Assembly (NCBI GenBank): GCA_039621445.1
Contig: CP154956.1
Location: 90,712,482-90,776,481, forward strand
Source of the DNA: Euglena gracilis
Taxonomy: Eukaryota; Euglenida; Euglenophyceae; Euglenales
Direction of reading: 5' to 3'
Length of the DNA stretch: 64,000 nt
Positions 9,567-20,600 of this stretch are shown piece by piece. The stretch's first letter is position 1. Each line of letters opens with the position of its first letter. The notes beneath the pieces are model-generated. The model saw nothing but the letters and a program-made list of their open reading frames with translations, searched no databases and had not been told where the DNA came from. The position numbers and the translations under genes are program-made.

Positions 9567-12377
9567 CTACACCCAGGCGTTGGCAGGCCTGTTCGGGCCC
9601 AGGAAGCCGCGGTAACGCGTGTCCTCCCAGACCTCGAAAAAGCCCTCCTCGAACTCCTGCACGCATGCCAGAATCGGCATACCCAAGTCGAGGATGGCCT
9701 TCGGGTGATTCATCAGCTGGAGGAATACCTCCCTGTCGAGGGTACCGCCAAACTGTCGCCTCAAATGTTCCTCCAGGTCTATCCCGGCGAGGTGCCAGTT
9801 GGGGCGCAGGTCGGCGATAACCCGACGACGACGAGGTCCCTCAACGGGGTCGCCGTAGTCTGGTGGCAAGCTTTCCATACCAGGCCTATCGTCCTGGGGG
9901 TCACGGAGATGTATATACACCTCCATGACGTAGGTGGTCCAGGCTCGCCACCAGAACTGTTGCAGCATAAAAATACGCTGCTTATGGACGCGGCGACTTT
10001 TGCCCTGGACATCCGGGGCGTCGCGGCACACATGCATAAGCATGCGGCGTCCCATCTCCAGGCCCGGGTTATCCCGAGGCGGTGGAGGACATCCACGTAC
10101 GCCGAATCCCCAGAAGTCGACAGGAAATTCCTGCCGGCAGTACTTACAACAGAGGTCATACCTCTGTGGGTAAGCCAGGGAAACGCGCTTAACGCGGAAG
10201 GTGGAGCCGTAATGGCTCACCAGCCACACCTGGAGGTTGTTGCACCACAACACCTCGATCAGGCGTTCGATGTCGGGGTTCAGTGGGTAGTATTTCCACT
10301 GCACACCGAGGGGCCCGACTGTGTGAATACAGTCGAAGATTGCCTTCAGCCTTCGGGCCAACACATGCTGGTCCCGAAATCCTAACTGGTGCAGGTAACT
10401 GCGGCCAGTGGAGTCGCTGAAGAGACCCCAGTTCTGGCAGGGGTATCCCAGCCAAAACCAGAGTTCCCAGAAACCCGGCTGGGCATCCAGCAAGGGTCTG
10501 CCACCTTCACCTTCGAAGGCGTACAGGTCAATTCCGTAATGGAATTGTCTGACTCTGTTTTCGGTGTGGTGTAATACCACCTCGATGACTGCCTCCGGAG
10601 GGGTGACGGGGCGGTTTCCTGCAACATGGTAATCATGCTGCATTCGCCAGCCTTCGTCCTCCAGCTCCTCCTTGAACCTGAGCATTTGCTCAAAGTCCGA
10701 GAGGACTTCTGCTGGTTCTTCCTCCTCCTCACGGGCTGTACCCTTACCCTTGCCCTCACCCTTACCTTTGCCGGCCACGCCTTTGCCTTCTCCCTTGCCT
10801 TTGCCCTCAGCCTTACCTTTGTCCTTCCCTGTCTGGCGAATACCAGAGGGTCGGGCGCTCGGTGCGGCAGGAGTCGGTTCGGTACCTTCCCATTCCATCT
10901 CTGGGGAGGGACCTTGCCGTTCCGCTGCACGTCGCGGTGACGGCGTGGCTGGGCGCTGGCTAGGAGCCTGGCGTGGGCTTGGTTTCGGCGTAGGGGGTCG
11001 CGGCTCCTTCCATACCGGAGGGATCGGCGGTGGCATTGCGGCAACAGGACGGCTCATCGCTGCCTGTGCCACTGCCGGTGGTTGCCCGACCAGGGTATCC
11101 TGGCTGGCTTCCACCTGCATTGCCGCACCGCCTTCCGCGTCCCGTGGGCTGGGTCGCCTGGGCTGTGGGGTAAGGTTCTCCGTAACCCTATCGCGCTTCA
11201 GGGTGGCAGGTAATCCTGCCGCTCCTGCCGGGGGCTCACCGGGTAATACCGGGGTCGCCACCCGCAGCTGCGGCTGGTACGGATGGTAGGGGGTGTATCC
11301 ACGACCCTGAAGGGCAGCCAGAGAGGCGTAATACCTCGTCCGGTGCTCTTCAGACGCGAATACTGGCTCCTGCAGGAAGTGCCGAGCAAGCTCATCCTGC
11401 TCGGTTCCCGGAGGTGCCATATGATAGTAGGGAGCCTCCTGCCGACGGGGGACATCCCCAGTCTGGACAGGGGCTGCACTGGGCGGTCGGGCTGCCTCAC
11501 GGTGGGGAGGTTCATCCTCCACCACTATGGGCTCCTCCTGCCTCCGTGGCTCAACGCCAGGGGCAGGGGCGACCGATGATGCTTGTGGCATCCAGTGCAT
11601 GAACATGTGTTGGACGTATGCCTCAGAGGGCACGTCCGACTGTCCGGCTGGGAGCACGCGTGCGCCGCGCGGGTAATCCGCGTGCGTCGCGTACCGCGAG
11701 ACAAATTGCTCCGCTGGCGGCTCGCGCGGCGGCATTCGCTGCGGCGAGGGCGGGCGAGCAAAAATTCTCGTCATCCCAGGTGGGACATGCACAGCCTCAC
11801 CTACCGGTGGGGGCGTGTGCTCACGCATATGCACGGTGTGGGATCCCACCGGCGTCTGCGTTTGCAGCATGGGCGGCACATACACGCCCAGGTCCATCAT
11901 GGTCTCGCCGGGTTCGAAGCCGGAATCGGCTGCGGACGAGAAATACCGTCTGCCCGTCATCAGGGCTTGACCGCAGGGACACCACTGAGCCACAGGGGTG
12001 TTGGCTACCACCAACAACTGAGCACAGTATGCATCCCAAAGGGCTTGCATAAAGGGCTCCGTTGGGGGGTGTGCGCACATACGCATCGCCCGCTCCAACG
12101 TCTCCGTAGTGCGGAAGATCATCTCTCCCGCATACGGGGGCAGGCGCGATCTGCGCTGCACTGGTGGCTGAGGTGCCGGCTGCTGGACGGCAGATGGATC
12201 TGGTACCGCATATGCGGACCGGCTGCTGGTAGCCGCGGCGAATACCGGGGCTGAAACCCTCTCAGCATGTGGGGCACCCGGAATCGGGGCCTCAGCATAC
12301 TGAGGGTACTGAGGGTATGGCGCGCCAGAAGGCTGCGGCCATGGTGGACCTGGTCCAGGTCCGCGCCCAGGCAGCAT
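9567..12377 (-). CDS. Extra large ORF of LTR element downstream of integrase, unknown function
   Basis: 936 codons from an ATG at 12377, 197 bp after the integrase stop. The first ~500 residues are Pro/Ala/Gln-rich and probably disordered. Then comes a Lys/Gly repeat (KGKGEGKG) that may bind nucleic acid, an acidic stretch, and a compact C-terminal domain of about 350 residues rich in Trp, Tyr and Cys (WELWFWLGYPCQNWG, LCCKYCRQEF). One stretch (DIERLIEVLWCNNLQVWLVSHYGS) recalls motif II of HAD-type phosphatases, but the nucleophile DxD is not evident, so I do not assign it. Base composition matches the element, so it is not an obvious late capture. Confidence 0.65.
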   Translation of the reverse strand: MLPGRGPGPGPPWPQPSGAPYPQYPQYAEAPIPGAPHAERVSAPVFAAATSSRSAYAVPDPSAVQQPAPQPPVQRRSRLPPYAGEMIFRTTETLERAMRMCAHPPTEPFMQALWDAYCAQLLVVANTPVAQWCPCGQALMTGRRYFSSAADSGFEPGETMMDLGVYVPPMLQTQTPVGSHTVHMREHTPPPVGEAVHVPPGMTRIFARPPSPQRMPPREPPAEQFVSRYATHADYPRGARVLPAGQSDVPSEAYVQHMFMHWMPQASSVAPAPGVEPRRQEEPIVVEDEPPHREAARPPSAAPVQTGDVPRRQEAPYYHMAPPGTEQDELARHFLQEPVFASEEHRTRYYASLAALQGRGYTPYHPYQPQLRVATPVLPGEPPAGAAGLPATLKRDRVTENLTPQPRRPSPRDAEGGAAMQVEASQDTLVGQPPAVAQAAMSRPVAAMPPPIPPVWKEPRPPTPKPSPRQAPSQRPATPSPRRAAERQGPSPEMEWEGTEPTPAAPSARPSGIRQTGKDKGKAEGKGKGEGKGVAGKGKGEGKGKGTAREEEEEPAEVLSDFEQMLRFKEELEDEGWRMQHDYHVAGNRPVTPPEAVIEVVLHHTENRVRQFHYGIDLYAFEGEGGRPLLDAQPGFWELWFWLGYPCQNWGLFSDSTGRSYLHQLGFRDQHVLARRLKAIFDCIHTVGPLGVQWKYYPLNPDIERLIEVLWCNNLQVWLVSHYGSTFRVKRVSLAYPQRYDLCCKYCRQEFPVDFWGFGVRGCPPPPRDNPGLEMGRRMLMHVCRDAPDVQGKSRRVHKQRIFMLQQFWWRAWTTYVMEVYIHLRDPQDDRPGMESLPPDYGDPVEGPRRRRVIADLRPNWHLAGIDLEEHLRRQFGGTLDREVFLQLMNHPKAILDLGMPILACVQEFEEGFFEVWEDTRYRGFLGPNRPANAWV

Positions 12378-12573
12378 GATGCTACCCGAACGACGACGAC
12401 AACTAAGGATAACCTTGTTGTCAGTCGATTTGAGTGCGAGAGCACTGAAAAAGCAAGGCTTCTATCTTAATCAAAACTCTGCGAGAAAGATAGAGAAATA
12501 ATGAAGTGCAGGGGGGGGGTATAAACGCGAAACATTCACATAAAACACACGCATTCTCCAAAACGAAATCGTT

Positions 12574-14292
12574 TCAGAAGGTGTTTATGTTTATGTCTAT
12601 GTTATTGCGCTTGTTCCACAGCTTCCAATCCTGTTGGACATATCCAACAAAACTGGATGCTGGCTCCCAAGTGTCCTCCTCTGGCCCATACCCTTTCCAG
12701 CGAACTTTCCAGTAGTGCACACCCCTGTCGACCTTGTGGTCTATTATCTTATCGACCACAAAGTCGTCCGTTTCAGGTAATCTGGAACGGGGCTTGAAAT
12801 ATAGGCAGGGGATAGCTTTTCCGTCTGGGGGGCTTAGGTACGGTTTGAAGTCGTCCATATGGACGTCCTCAATCCCGTTGGGCAAGGCAACTTTATATCG
12901 CCCGCTACTACCTAACCTCTCCAAAATTTCGCATGGGCCGAGCCAAAGAGGATCTAGCTTGGAAGATTGCATGCGGGTGCGGTTATTCCGTACCCACACG
13001 CGGTCACCTGGACTATACACAGGTGTGTTGAAGTTTTGTAAAAACGATTTCCGTTTGTTGGAATGAATTTCTGTGATACGTGATTGGACTGCAGAGCGGA
13101 GTGATTCCACTTCTGCAAACCACGTTTCACAGCTGACGCTACTTCGGGCGGGTCTCTCCGAGGGGATATCCCCTATGGCCGGAGGGTCTCGTCCGAAAAC
13201 AATTTTGTACGGTGAGTGTGGTAATACCAACCCTGGCAAGGTATTGATGTAAAATAAACACCAATGAAGAACGGATAACCAATTCTTACCCGAGTCAGCC
13301 AGTGAAAGGCGAAGCATATTGACAACGGATTTCACGGCTGCCTCGGCTCTACCATTGCCTTTCGGGCGGTATATAATGGAAAAATGCTGCTCAATGCCGA
13401 GTAAACCGCACAAAGTTGTGAAAAACCGCGAAGAGATCAAGTGATCTTGATCACTCACGATTTCGTTCGGTAAACCCATTAAGCAGATGCATTTCTCCAG
13501 GAATATGGATGCCAAAATTTGGGCTGTCAACCCTGCTTTCCGGCATGGAATGGCTACTATGTACCCACTCAGCCGACAGACGACAACAAAAACGTAATCG
13601 TAAATTTTGTCATCTGATCCTTTGCAAGGTTCAAGTTCGAGAAAATCCATGCAGAGGGACGTAAAAATGTCAGGTGGTACGGGGAAAAAGTCCATCGTAC
13701 CAGGGGGGGTACCTCTGCGCGGTTTCACAGCCTGACAAATTTGGCACCGTTGCGAAATTCGCAAACAGCGCGAATATAATTCTTTTTCACTCAGGGTTGT
13801 GCAATATCTGCGACCCACTAGTGAAAGAAGTTTGGGGGCCCCAGGGTGACCATGGTTGTGATAGCTCAAAATCACATCATCAACCAGGTCTTGGGGTATA
13901 CAATATTTATAACCAGAATCATTCCGGAAAATAAGCCGCAATGGTGATAGAGAGTAATTCTCTATGGATTCACCATTACGAAGTCTATTCACAATGGTAC
14001 TATATATAGGGTCACGCGAATAATCCCATTCGCGGAAAAATAGGGGGGTAGGAGTTTCCGTACGCGTAATGCGACGGGGTCCGGCAGTGCGTCCACGCCG
14101 GCGCCTTCCACGCAATGGTGAAATGGCGATGCTGCGATACACCCGGGAAACCGGTAGTGAATCGAGCAGGTTTGTCCGCAGCGTCGGATCGACGTGCGAA
14201 CTGGTCAGCCTCATGGCTGCCATGAAAAGTCGCATCACCCTCATCCGGGTTCCCAGGATAATACCAGGGGGCTCGGCTGAGAGGATCCGCAA
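12574..14292 (-). CDS. Integrase with C-terminal chromodomain
   Basis: In this frame (572 codons) the integrase proper starts at about residue 90; the first ~60 are partly a shadow of the RNase H frame. It has an HHCC zinc domain (H145/H147 region, C183, C186), the DDE core (D216 in CMDF, D281 or D283 in VSDQD, E317 in GNGRAEAAV), a GPY-like region ([12 protein letters not shown], about 446-457) and a chromodomain at about 511-550 ([23 protein letters not shown]). All catalytic residues are present. Family knowledge: it inserts element cDNA, and the chromodomain steers insertion through histone marks. It is in the same frame as RT (15729-14491). Confidence 0.92.
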   Translation of the reverse strand: MRILSAEPPGIILGTRMRVMRLFMAAMRLTSSHVDPTLRTNLLDSLPVSRVYRSIAISPLRGRRRRGRTAGPRRITRTETPTPLFFREWDYSRDPIYSTIVNRLRNGESIENYSLSPLRLIFRNDSGYKYCIPQDLVDDVILSYHNHGHPGAPKLLSLVGRRYCTTLSEKELYSRCLRISQRCQICQAVKPRRGTPPGTMDFFPVPPDIFTSLCMDFLELEPCKGSDDKIYDYVFVVVCRLSGYIVAIPCRKAGLTAQILASIFLEKCICLMGLPNEIVSDQDHLISSRFFTTLCGLLGIEQHFSIIYRPKGNGRAEAAVKSVVNMLRLSLADSGKNWLSVLHWCLFYINTLPGLVLPHSPYKIVFGRDPPAIGDIPSERPARSSVSCETWFAEVESLRSAVQSRITEIHSNKRKSFLQNFNTPVYSPGDRVWVRNNRTRMQSSKLDPLWLGPCEILERLGSSGRYKVALPNGIEDVHMDDFKPYLSPPDGKAIPCLYFKPRSRLPETDDFVVDKIIDHKVDRGVHYWKVRWKGYGPEEDTWEPASSFVGYVQQDWKLWNKRNNIDININTF

Positions 14293-14497
14293 CTTTTTGC
14301 GTGTGACCTGGGGTATAAACTACCACCAGGTTAAACTGGCTCAAGAACTCATGCCATCGGCATCTTCTGCCAACTGATGACATGGCCTTGTTCAGGTCCT
14401 CGGTATACCAGTGTTGAAGGCTCTCATGATCCGTCAACACTAGTATCTGGAGGAAGGGGCTGGCTATCCAGCTGCGGAACTTCTGGAGAATTAGCAC
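14012..14497 (-). CDS. RNase H, middle and C-terminal part, in a shifted frame
   Basis: This frame supplies [12 protein letters not shown] (third acidic residue), the WHEFLSQFN stretch and [16 protein letters not shown] (last Asp), completing the RNase H that starts as YVLEVDSSDYAVGG at the end of the RT frame. The shift lies at about 14567, where one missing base breaks the expected AFLSRKL. A second shift near 14290 restores the original frame before integrase. RT and integrase share a frame, so two opposite single-base changes are simpler than programmed shifts. Confidence 0.75.
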   Translation of the reverse strand: MLILQKFRSWIASPFLQILVLTDHESLQHWYTEDLNKAMSSVGRRCRWHEFLSQFNLVVVYTPGHTQKVADPLSRAPWYYPGNPDEGDATFHGSHEADQFARRSDAADKPARFTTGFPGVSQHRHFTIAWKAPAWTHCRTPSHYAYGNSYPPIFPRMGLFA

Positions 14498-15729
14498 AAT
14501 GGCATATGTCTCCTTTTCGCGAATGCTCCATTTAACCTGTCCTTTCCCGTTGTCGCCCTGTAGCTTCCTGCTAAGAAAGCCACAGGTCGGAGTTCATTCG
14601 CCGCATTATGCTGGCTAAGAACCCCGCCAACAGCGTAATCGCTGCTGTCGACCTCCAGGACATACGGTTTGTATGGATCCGCGATATCGAGAACCACGTT
14701 CTCGAGGAGCAAGTCCTTGATTTTATTCAAGGCCTCGCGCATTTGGTCATCCCAAATGACTTTTGCGTTATCGGGTGTCCGATTTTTGAGTTGTCGGGTT
14801 AGGGGTACCGCGATTTTCGCGAAATCTTTCATGTAAATCGCGTAGTATTGGGCTAATCCCAAAAATCCCTTTAAATGCGTTAAGGTCTTAATGACCTCAG
14901 GAGTCCATTTCTTAATGGCCTCCATCTTACTGGGTGCGGCTTTACGCTGCCCGTTGCTCAGGATGTCGCCGCAAAACTTAATAATTTTGCGAAACAGGTG
15001 CATTTTGGAACCCTTCACAAAAAGCACATGCTTTTGGAACGCGGATAATACCGCGCGCACATCGCGATAATGCGGGTCGAGGATATCCTCGCCCGATTTC
15101 GCGGATGGCGGTTGGGTTCCCACCAGTACATCATCGATGTACACCAGAGCAAACGGTAAATCGCGCAAAACCCACTGGATCATGCGTTGAAACATGGCTG
15201 GGCCATTCTTAACACCCATGGGGAGTACCGTCCATTGGTACACACCCTTGGATGTCACGAATGCCGTGTACGGTTGCGAATCAGGATGCAAATGCATCTG
15301 ATGGAAACCGTCTTCCAGATCAAAGATTGACCACAACCGGTTATCCGATTGTTTTGTGATCAAATCCTCGATCAGCGGTAACGGGAAGGGGTCATCCTTC
15401 GTTTGGGAGTTCAGGTACCGGTAATCCAGCACCAGTCTCCACTTCTTCTGACCAGACTGGTCAGCGGGTTTGGGCACCACAAAAGCTTGTGATGTCCACT
15501 CGCTCTTGGAAGGGATAATCCACTTCCGCTGGATGAGCTTCTCAATCATCTCGTTGAGAGCCTGTTCGCGTTCACCCGAGCAACGGAAGAATTTCCGGTG
15601 CATAGGTTTAGCGCCATCCTTGAGCTCGATTTTGCAAACACCGAACGGACCGCGAATCGCGGGGTCGATGTCGCAGGCGTAAACTGGATTATCCAGTACA
15701 CCACGAATTCGCGAGCAATTCGCGAACAA
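14491..15729 (-). CDS. Reverse transcriptase with start of RNase H
   Basis: 412 codons containing the full RT palm and fingers: WRLVLDYRYLN (97-107), motif A FDLEDGF with D137, the LPMGVKNGPAMFQ box (169-181) and the catalytic YIDD at 197-200. The RNase H start EVDSSDYAVGGVLSQ lies near residue 360. The 5' end overlaps the protease ORF (15729-15546) in a different frame, so entry to pol needs a frame change in that overlap. The overlap has a tandem TCGCGAATT duplication at about 15709-15730 that might be the cause. The C-terminus after AFL is out of frame. Confidence 0.9.
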   Translation of the reverse strand: MFANCSRIRGVLDNPVYACDIDPAIRGPFGVCKIELKDGAKPMHRKFFRCSGEREQALNEMIEKLIQRKWIIPSKSEWTSQAFVVPKPADQSGQKKWRLVLDYRYLNSQTKDDPFPLPLIEDLITKQSDNRLWSIFDLEDGFHQMHLHPDSQPYTAFVTSKGVYQWTVLPMGVKNGPAMFQRMIQWVLRDLPFALVYIDDVLVGTQPPSAKSGEDILDPHYRDVRAVLSAFQKHVLFVKGSKMHLFRKIIKFCGDILSNGQRKAAPSKMEAIKKWTPEVIKTLTHLKGFLGLAQYYAIYMKDFAKIAVPLTRQLKNRTPDNAKVIWDDQMREALNKIKDLLLENVVLDIADPYKPYVLEVDSSDYAVGGVLSQHNAANELRPVAFLAGSYRATTGKDRLNGAFAKRRHMPLC

Positions 15730-17654
15730 TAGTCAGCAGACTTGGGGTGTTGGTCCGCACTCTCAATGACCGCAGAAATCTGCGTTGAGGGTGTGGCATC
15801 CCCATTGGTACCAAGGTATCTTGGCACACGCACATCGGATATTCCGAATGCGTCAAAGAAACAAACGCGAAAAATGATTTCTTTAACAGGTGGTAATAAT
15901 ATACCACAAAAATCCTCAAATAGTGGTACATCAGCGGGTAAATCCCACCAATGAAAACACACATGGGATAGTTGGTGAAACCAATCCGCATTCGGATTGA
16001 CGGGTATGAGGAGAGCTCCTCGCGCTTCATCGCGGAGAATTTTCTCCACCACATCCGGGATAAGCTTTGGGGGAGGATGCATCCACAGCACCGTATCACC
16101 CCAGAATTTAAGAAATGCGTTGGTATGTCGCGACCAATATCGCGACAAGCGCGCATGCGCTTTTGATGAAAACGCATCAATTTCCAACGACAAATCGAAG
16201 GAATCAGCCAAAGCCGCGATTTTGGAGAACCATTCCTCCAAAATACGGTATTGACCAAAATTAAATGCGTTCCATACGCGCATCGCGTATGTGTCGACCT
16301 GGTTCGCGGGTTGAAGAGCGGTAACGCAATTCAGGGATCCGCAAACATAGGTCAAGGGTGTGTCATCCACACTCCCAAGGGGCATTCCCAAGGGTTGATG
16401 GGTTGGATGGGTGCATACCCAGTCCATATCATGCCAGATGGAGGTGGGGGAGGTGTGTGACACGGATTTCGCGGTCCCAAACAACAAGGCAATACCTCGT
16501 TGTTGGAGCACTTGATGTACGGTCGCGCATTGCGATCCGCAACCAAGTGTATGGTTACGCGAAATCGGGATTAGTGTTGGTGTTTGGACTAAACATCCAC
16601 AATCGAAATCTGGCTGGGCGGAAATTCTCCTACAGTGCACACATTGGAAGGAAGTGTCGGAGTAGTGGTCCTGGTCGCGCATGTTGGTCTGGTGGGGGTG
16701 TGTGTAAAAGTTGGGATGCGCTTTTGTAGCTGCTGGGGGGTGTACAGATGTATCTGAAAGCGATACATCTGGTGGAAAACGCGGTATTAGTGCAGCTGGG
16801 CGACTACTCGACACCGTGATCACTTCAGGCCTTTGGGCTTTCGTCTTGTAACCCAGTGGAACGAGGGGGGTACCGCTACTCGCTTGCCCTGCCTCATGGG
16901 GAACGGAAGTTGGTATGGTAGTGGGCAGGGGGTGAACTTTCTCGGTACACCCGGTGTGGAAAACGTTGGTTGGTGTGGTTGGTAACGGGGTAAACGTTTT
17001 CGGAAACGGTGTGGAAAAATTGATGGCTGTCGCGGTTGACGCCACGGGTGATGAGGGTTTGGGGGGCAATGAAGAGAAAGGTGATGTGCGCAAACCGTGG
17101 GAGTGGCAATCCACTACCAGCCGGTGCTGACGTAAAAAGGGGTATCCCAGAATTACGTCAGAACCATGGATTCCGGATTCGTATCCCCAGGTATCCGGAA
17201 AATTTTGCGGTTGGGGGGGGTGTGAGTGGTGCTTGGGGATGAGGGGTAGGACTATGTCCAAAAAGCATCCCAAGTCACCACCGCACATGGGGGTGTTGTC
17301 AGCCGTCGTAATTTTGATCGGCTTCTTGGCTTTCACCAAGAGGGGGGTTGGTATCAACCCGAACCGAAAAAGTAGTGCAATGCGACAACCAGTGTCAATG
17401 AGAATTTTGACTTTTGCACAAAAATTTTGGATTTTGATTTCCGCTTGGACCAAAAGTTCCATGGGGGGTAAGCAAAGTGAAGGGTCTGGCGAAAATACGT
17501 TTTCTTGCCAGCTTTCCCATGAACCCTTTCCTACTTTGCACAACATTCCGAGCGGAAAGTTGGAGTGGGGGGTGGGGGACCCGAAAATTGTGCGGGTGAC
17601 GACCAGGAAGGCAGATGGGCAGGGGGGGCAGGGTTGATCAGGTCCTACCTCCAT
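15546..17654 (-). CDS. Aspartic protease and long pol spacer, in frame with gag after a UAG
   Basis: 702 codons. The protease is at about residues 65-185: active-site ILIDTGC (DTG 87-89) and the distal DVILGYPFL (167-174). About 500 residues of spacer follow, rich in Ser/Pro/His, with Cys-x2-Cys pairs (FQCVHCRR, PDFDCGC) and a folded-looking Trp-rich end (WGDTVLWMHPPPKLIPDVV). I do not recognise this spacer; it is unusually long between protease and RT. Upstream, the same frame is open back to the gag amber codon (17702-17700), so the protein could be made as a gag-pro readthrough product. Confidence 0.8.
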   Translation of the reverse strand: MEVGPDQPCPPCPSAFLVVTRTIFGSPTPHSNFPLGMLCKVGKGSWESWQENVFSPDPSLCLPPMELLVQAEIKIQNFCAKVKILIDTGCRIALLFRFGLIPTPLLVKAKKPIKITTADNTPMCGGDLGCFLDIVLPLIPKHHSHPPQPQNFPDTWGYESGIHGSDVILGYPFLRQHRLVVDCHSHGLRTSPFSSLPPKPSSPVASTATAINFSTPFPKTFTPLPTTPTNVFHTGCTEKVHPLPTTIPTSVPHEAGQASSGTPLVPLGYKTKAQRPEVITVSSSRPAALIPRFPPDVSLSDTSVHPPAATKAHPNFYTHPHQTNMRDQDHYSDTSFQCVHCRRISAQPDFDCGCLVQTPTLIPISRNHTLGCGSQCATVHQVLQQRGIALLFGTAKSVSHTSPTSIWHDMDWVCTHPTHQPLGMPLGSVDDTPLTYVCGSLNCVTALQPANQVDTYAMRVWNAFNFGQYRILEEWFSKIAALADSFDLSLEIDAFSSKAHARLSRYWSRHTNAFLKFWGDTVLWMHPPPKLIPDVVEKILRDEARGALLIPVNPNADWFHQLSHVCFHWWDLPADVPLFEDFCGILLPPVKEIIFRVCFFDAFGISDVRVPRYLGTNGDATPSTQISAVIESADQHPKSADYCSRIAREFVVYWIIQFTPATSTPRFAVRSVFAKSSSRMALNLCTGNSSVARVNANRLSTR

Positions 17655-17699
17655 CTGTTCATCAGCCCAGAGGTCCGTGCCCTCGGACCTCGGGCTCCC

Positions 17700-20600
17700 C
17701 TACTCCAGGTCCGAACCGGCCGAATAGCCGGCTATGGGCCTTTTAGAGGTATAAACGGATTTCAACGTGCGCACCGCCATGCGGGCCTCGTCGAAATCGG
17801 TATCCGTGGTCTCATCCCCCTCCCTGCCCGAAGCCGGGGTGTCATCCTCCAAACAAGATATCTTGAAACCGACTTTATGGCGGTTGGAGGAGTGACCCTT
17901 GTCACCGCGATTCATACCGCGATGACGTTGGCCAGGGCGGGGAGAACGAGAACGCGGACATTTGGATGAGTGGTGATCACTCGATCCACAAAGCGAACAC
18001 CGAGATTTGGGTCGCGAATCTTGGTAACGGGGGGATCGGTTTCCCGATTTCCCGTCAAACCGTCGTGGTGACCGGATATCCCGTCGACCATGACCGGTGT
18101 ATCGGGGTTTTCCCGATGACGATCGCGAAGAAGATGATCCGCTTCGCGAACGCGATCGCGATGTCTCGCGATGAGAATCACGCTTCTTGGCCGGGGCACC
18201 GGGTGACCTACCCCGAGGGGTACCGTGTTTCCGCTCATCGCGGAACGGGATCCGGGGGCTAATACCACCGGAACGGGGACCCGATGACCGTGAATTGCCC
18301 GATTGGCGTGAAAACGCGGAGGAACCCGAACCTCGTGATGAGGTCGAGCCCCGCGGACTCTGAATACGCTTTCGCGCTTCAGGATTAGGGCACTCCCGAG
18401 ACATATGTCCCGGTTTGTTGCACAAAAAGCACACTTTATCCGTGGCTTGGTCCGAAGAACGCGGGTATCGCGTTTTCGATCCCGTGGTTGGTGAAGTGGG
18501 TGAAACCGGTGATTTTTGCAATGCGTTCACCGAACCAGCCGGTAATCCAGCGGTTGGGTGTGCGGTATACGCGGACTGAATCTGACCAAGAAGCTGTGAT
18601 AGCTTCAATTGCTTGGAAACGTAGTTCCAGCGTTGGTCAAGAGTCATTGCATTACCCGCCAACTCCTCACGATGGATATCCTTGATGAGGCTAGGCGTGA
18701 AATGCATGAGAACAGCGTCAAACTGTTCGCGCATTTGCTTTTCACTGAGTTCATCCACTTCAGCAGCAAGTCCTAACCATTTGGCATACCAAAGGTCAAT
18801 GGACTTCCATTTGCGATCGGGTGGGGCGCATTGCCGCCACTTGGTCTCCAGGGTAATCCTAGCGACCAAACTTGAACTGGTGGAAGCGTATTGCTCCACC
18901 AGGTCATCAAAGGAAACGCGGTAGCGAATGACGAGTTGTCGCGCGCGCTCCTTCTCATCCCTAGGGAGGCAATCGATGAATTCCATCTTGATCACCTCCG
19001 GGTTTGTGTCCTGGGTTGGCCCTTTCAATGCCCAGTAGTACTCCCAGTCCCGAAAAAACTGTCTCCATGTGGTTGGATCACCGTCCCATTGGGGTTTCAC
19101 CTTATTCGCGATTGCGATGGTGCCCTTGAAGTCTTTCTGAAAAACCCGTTGGCCCTCGGTGGTATTCCGTGGATTCGGGCCCGGGTACGCTCGAGCACCA
19201 AGCGTATCCTTTCCGGATTCTTGTCGGAATCGCGAAATTTCTGGTGAAGGTGAATCCTGGTACCGGAAATCCGGTCGCAAACCCTGTTGGTCACCCGTAA
19301 TAGGGGGACACTCCGGTGTGGGAGTATGTCGCGCATGCAACATGTGACCCACTCCCGGTGTACGGGTTTGGCTCATTCCACGCACAAGCATGGAATGATG
19401 GATTTCTTGGTGGAGACTTGGCGGAATCGCCGTGTTTTCCGAAAATTCGGTTCCCGTAATGGGAAATTCATCCGAAAACTGGTTTTGAGTTGTGGGCAAG
19501 GCCAATGGTGGCACAATTCGCGGAATCGCGGATTGTGACACTCGGGACACGGGTGGTGGTGGTGCATGTGCACCCAGATTCGGGTTGTGGAAACGCGAAT
19601 CTGGAGCATCTGGCGCATCTTCGGCAATGCATACTGCCGAATTGCGGTGTGAAACCCGCTGTTGGTTGGACACATTATCCAAACCCACAGACAAGTCATG
19701 CACACTTTGCTCCAAATGCTCAACGAGTTGGAGTTGGCCGCAAATACGGTCAACTTCATCCTCCAAAGCGCGAATACGCTTACGGTAACGGGAAAAGTCA
19801 TCCAAGTGCGGAATCCTTTCGGAAATTCCGGTAACATCTTGGACAAGTTTTCCGTGAGACTTATCCAATAATTGGAGTTGTCCCATTAATGCTTTTACAG
19901 CATTTGAGAGAATCTGCAAAGGTGATGTCACCTTGGTTGGTGTGGTGGTGGGTGCAACCGGTGCAGGGTTATCCGACAACACGGTTGTGGTACCCATGGG
20001 CAAATTTCCAGGTTGTGGGTTATCCAACAACGCGGAAATTCGCTCATCCAACCTGGTAATCTCACTTTGCGTGGATCGGGCATTCCGATTCACCGATTCC
20101 TCAAGCCGTAATAGGCTGTTGCAGAAATCTTGCAAGGTTTCCTGATTGTTAGTGAGCATTTTGTCATAAAATGCCTGGAAATCAGGGTTCTCGGTAATCC
20201 GAGAACTGGAACCTGCAGGTAGAGACTGCATTTCCGTTATTTTGGTAGACACCGATGCATACCGGGTCTGGAGTTCCCCAATAGCAGTCTGAATACCGCT
20301 AATGTCCGGAACTCGGTGGGAAAGTGCGGAATAGCTTTGTTGCAAACCCGCAATGGCCGAGTTAATCCCGCCAATGTCGGATTGCAACTGCAACTGCAGG
20401 GAATCCTGCCGTTGTGCCATTTCCGCGACTTTCGCGCTCAGATTGGATAATCCAACCCGATTCGCGTCACAATAGCAGGTTTTCTGCTCCAAACGGGAAA
20501 GTCGCTCCTCCAACTGCCGCACATACGTGTGGGGAGCAAAATTCTCGTTGGCTTGTGACTGGAATTGCCGAAACTTTTCCGTTTCATCGCACAACTGCAT

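Noticed and set aside
9567-10640. HAD-type phosphatase domain in the 936-codon ORF
   Set aside because: Only a motif II-like stretch was seen; the DxD nucleophile motif and the later acidic motif are not convincing.
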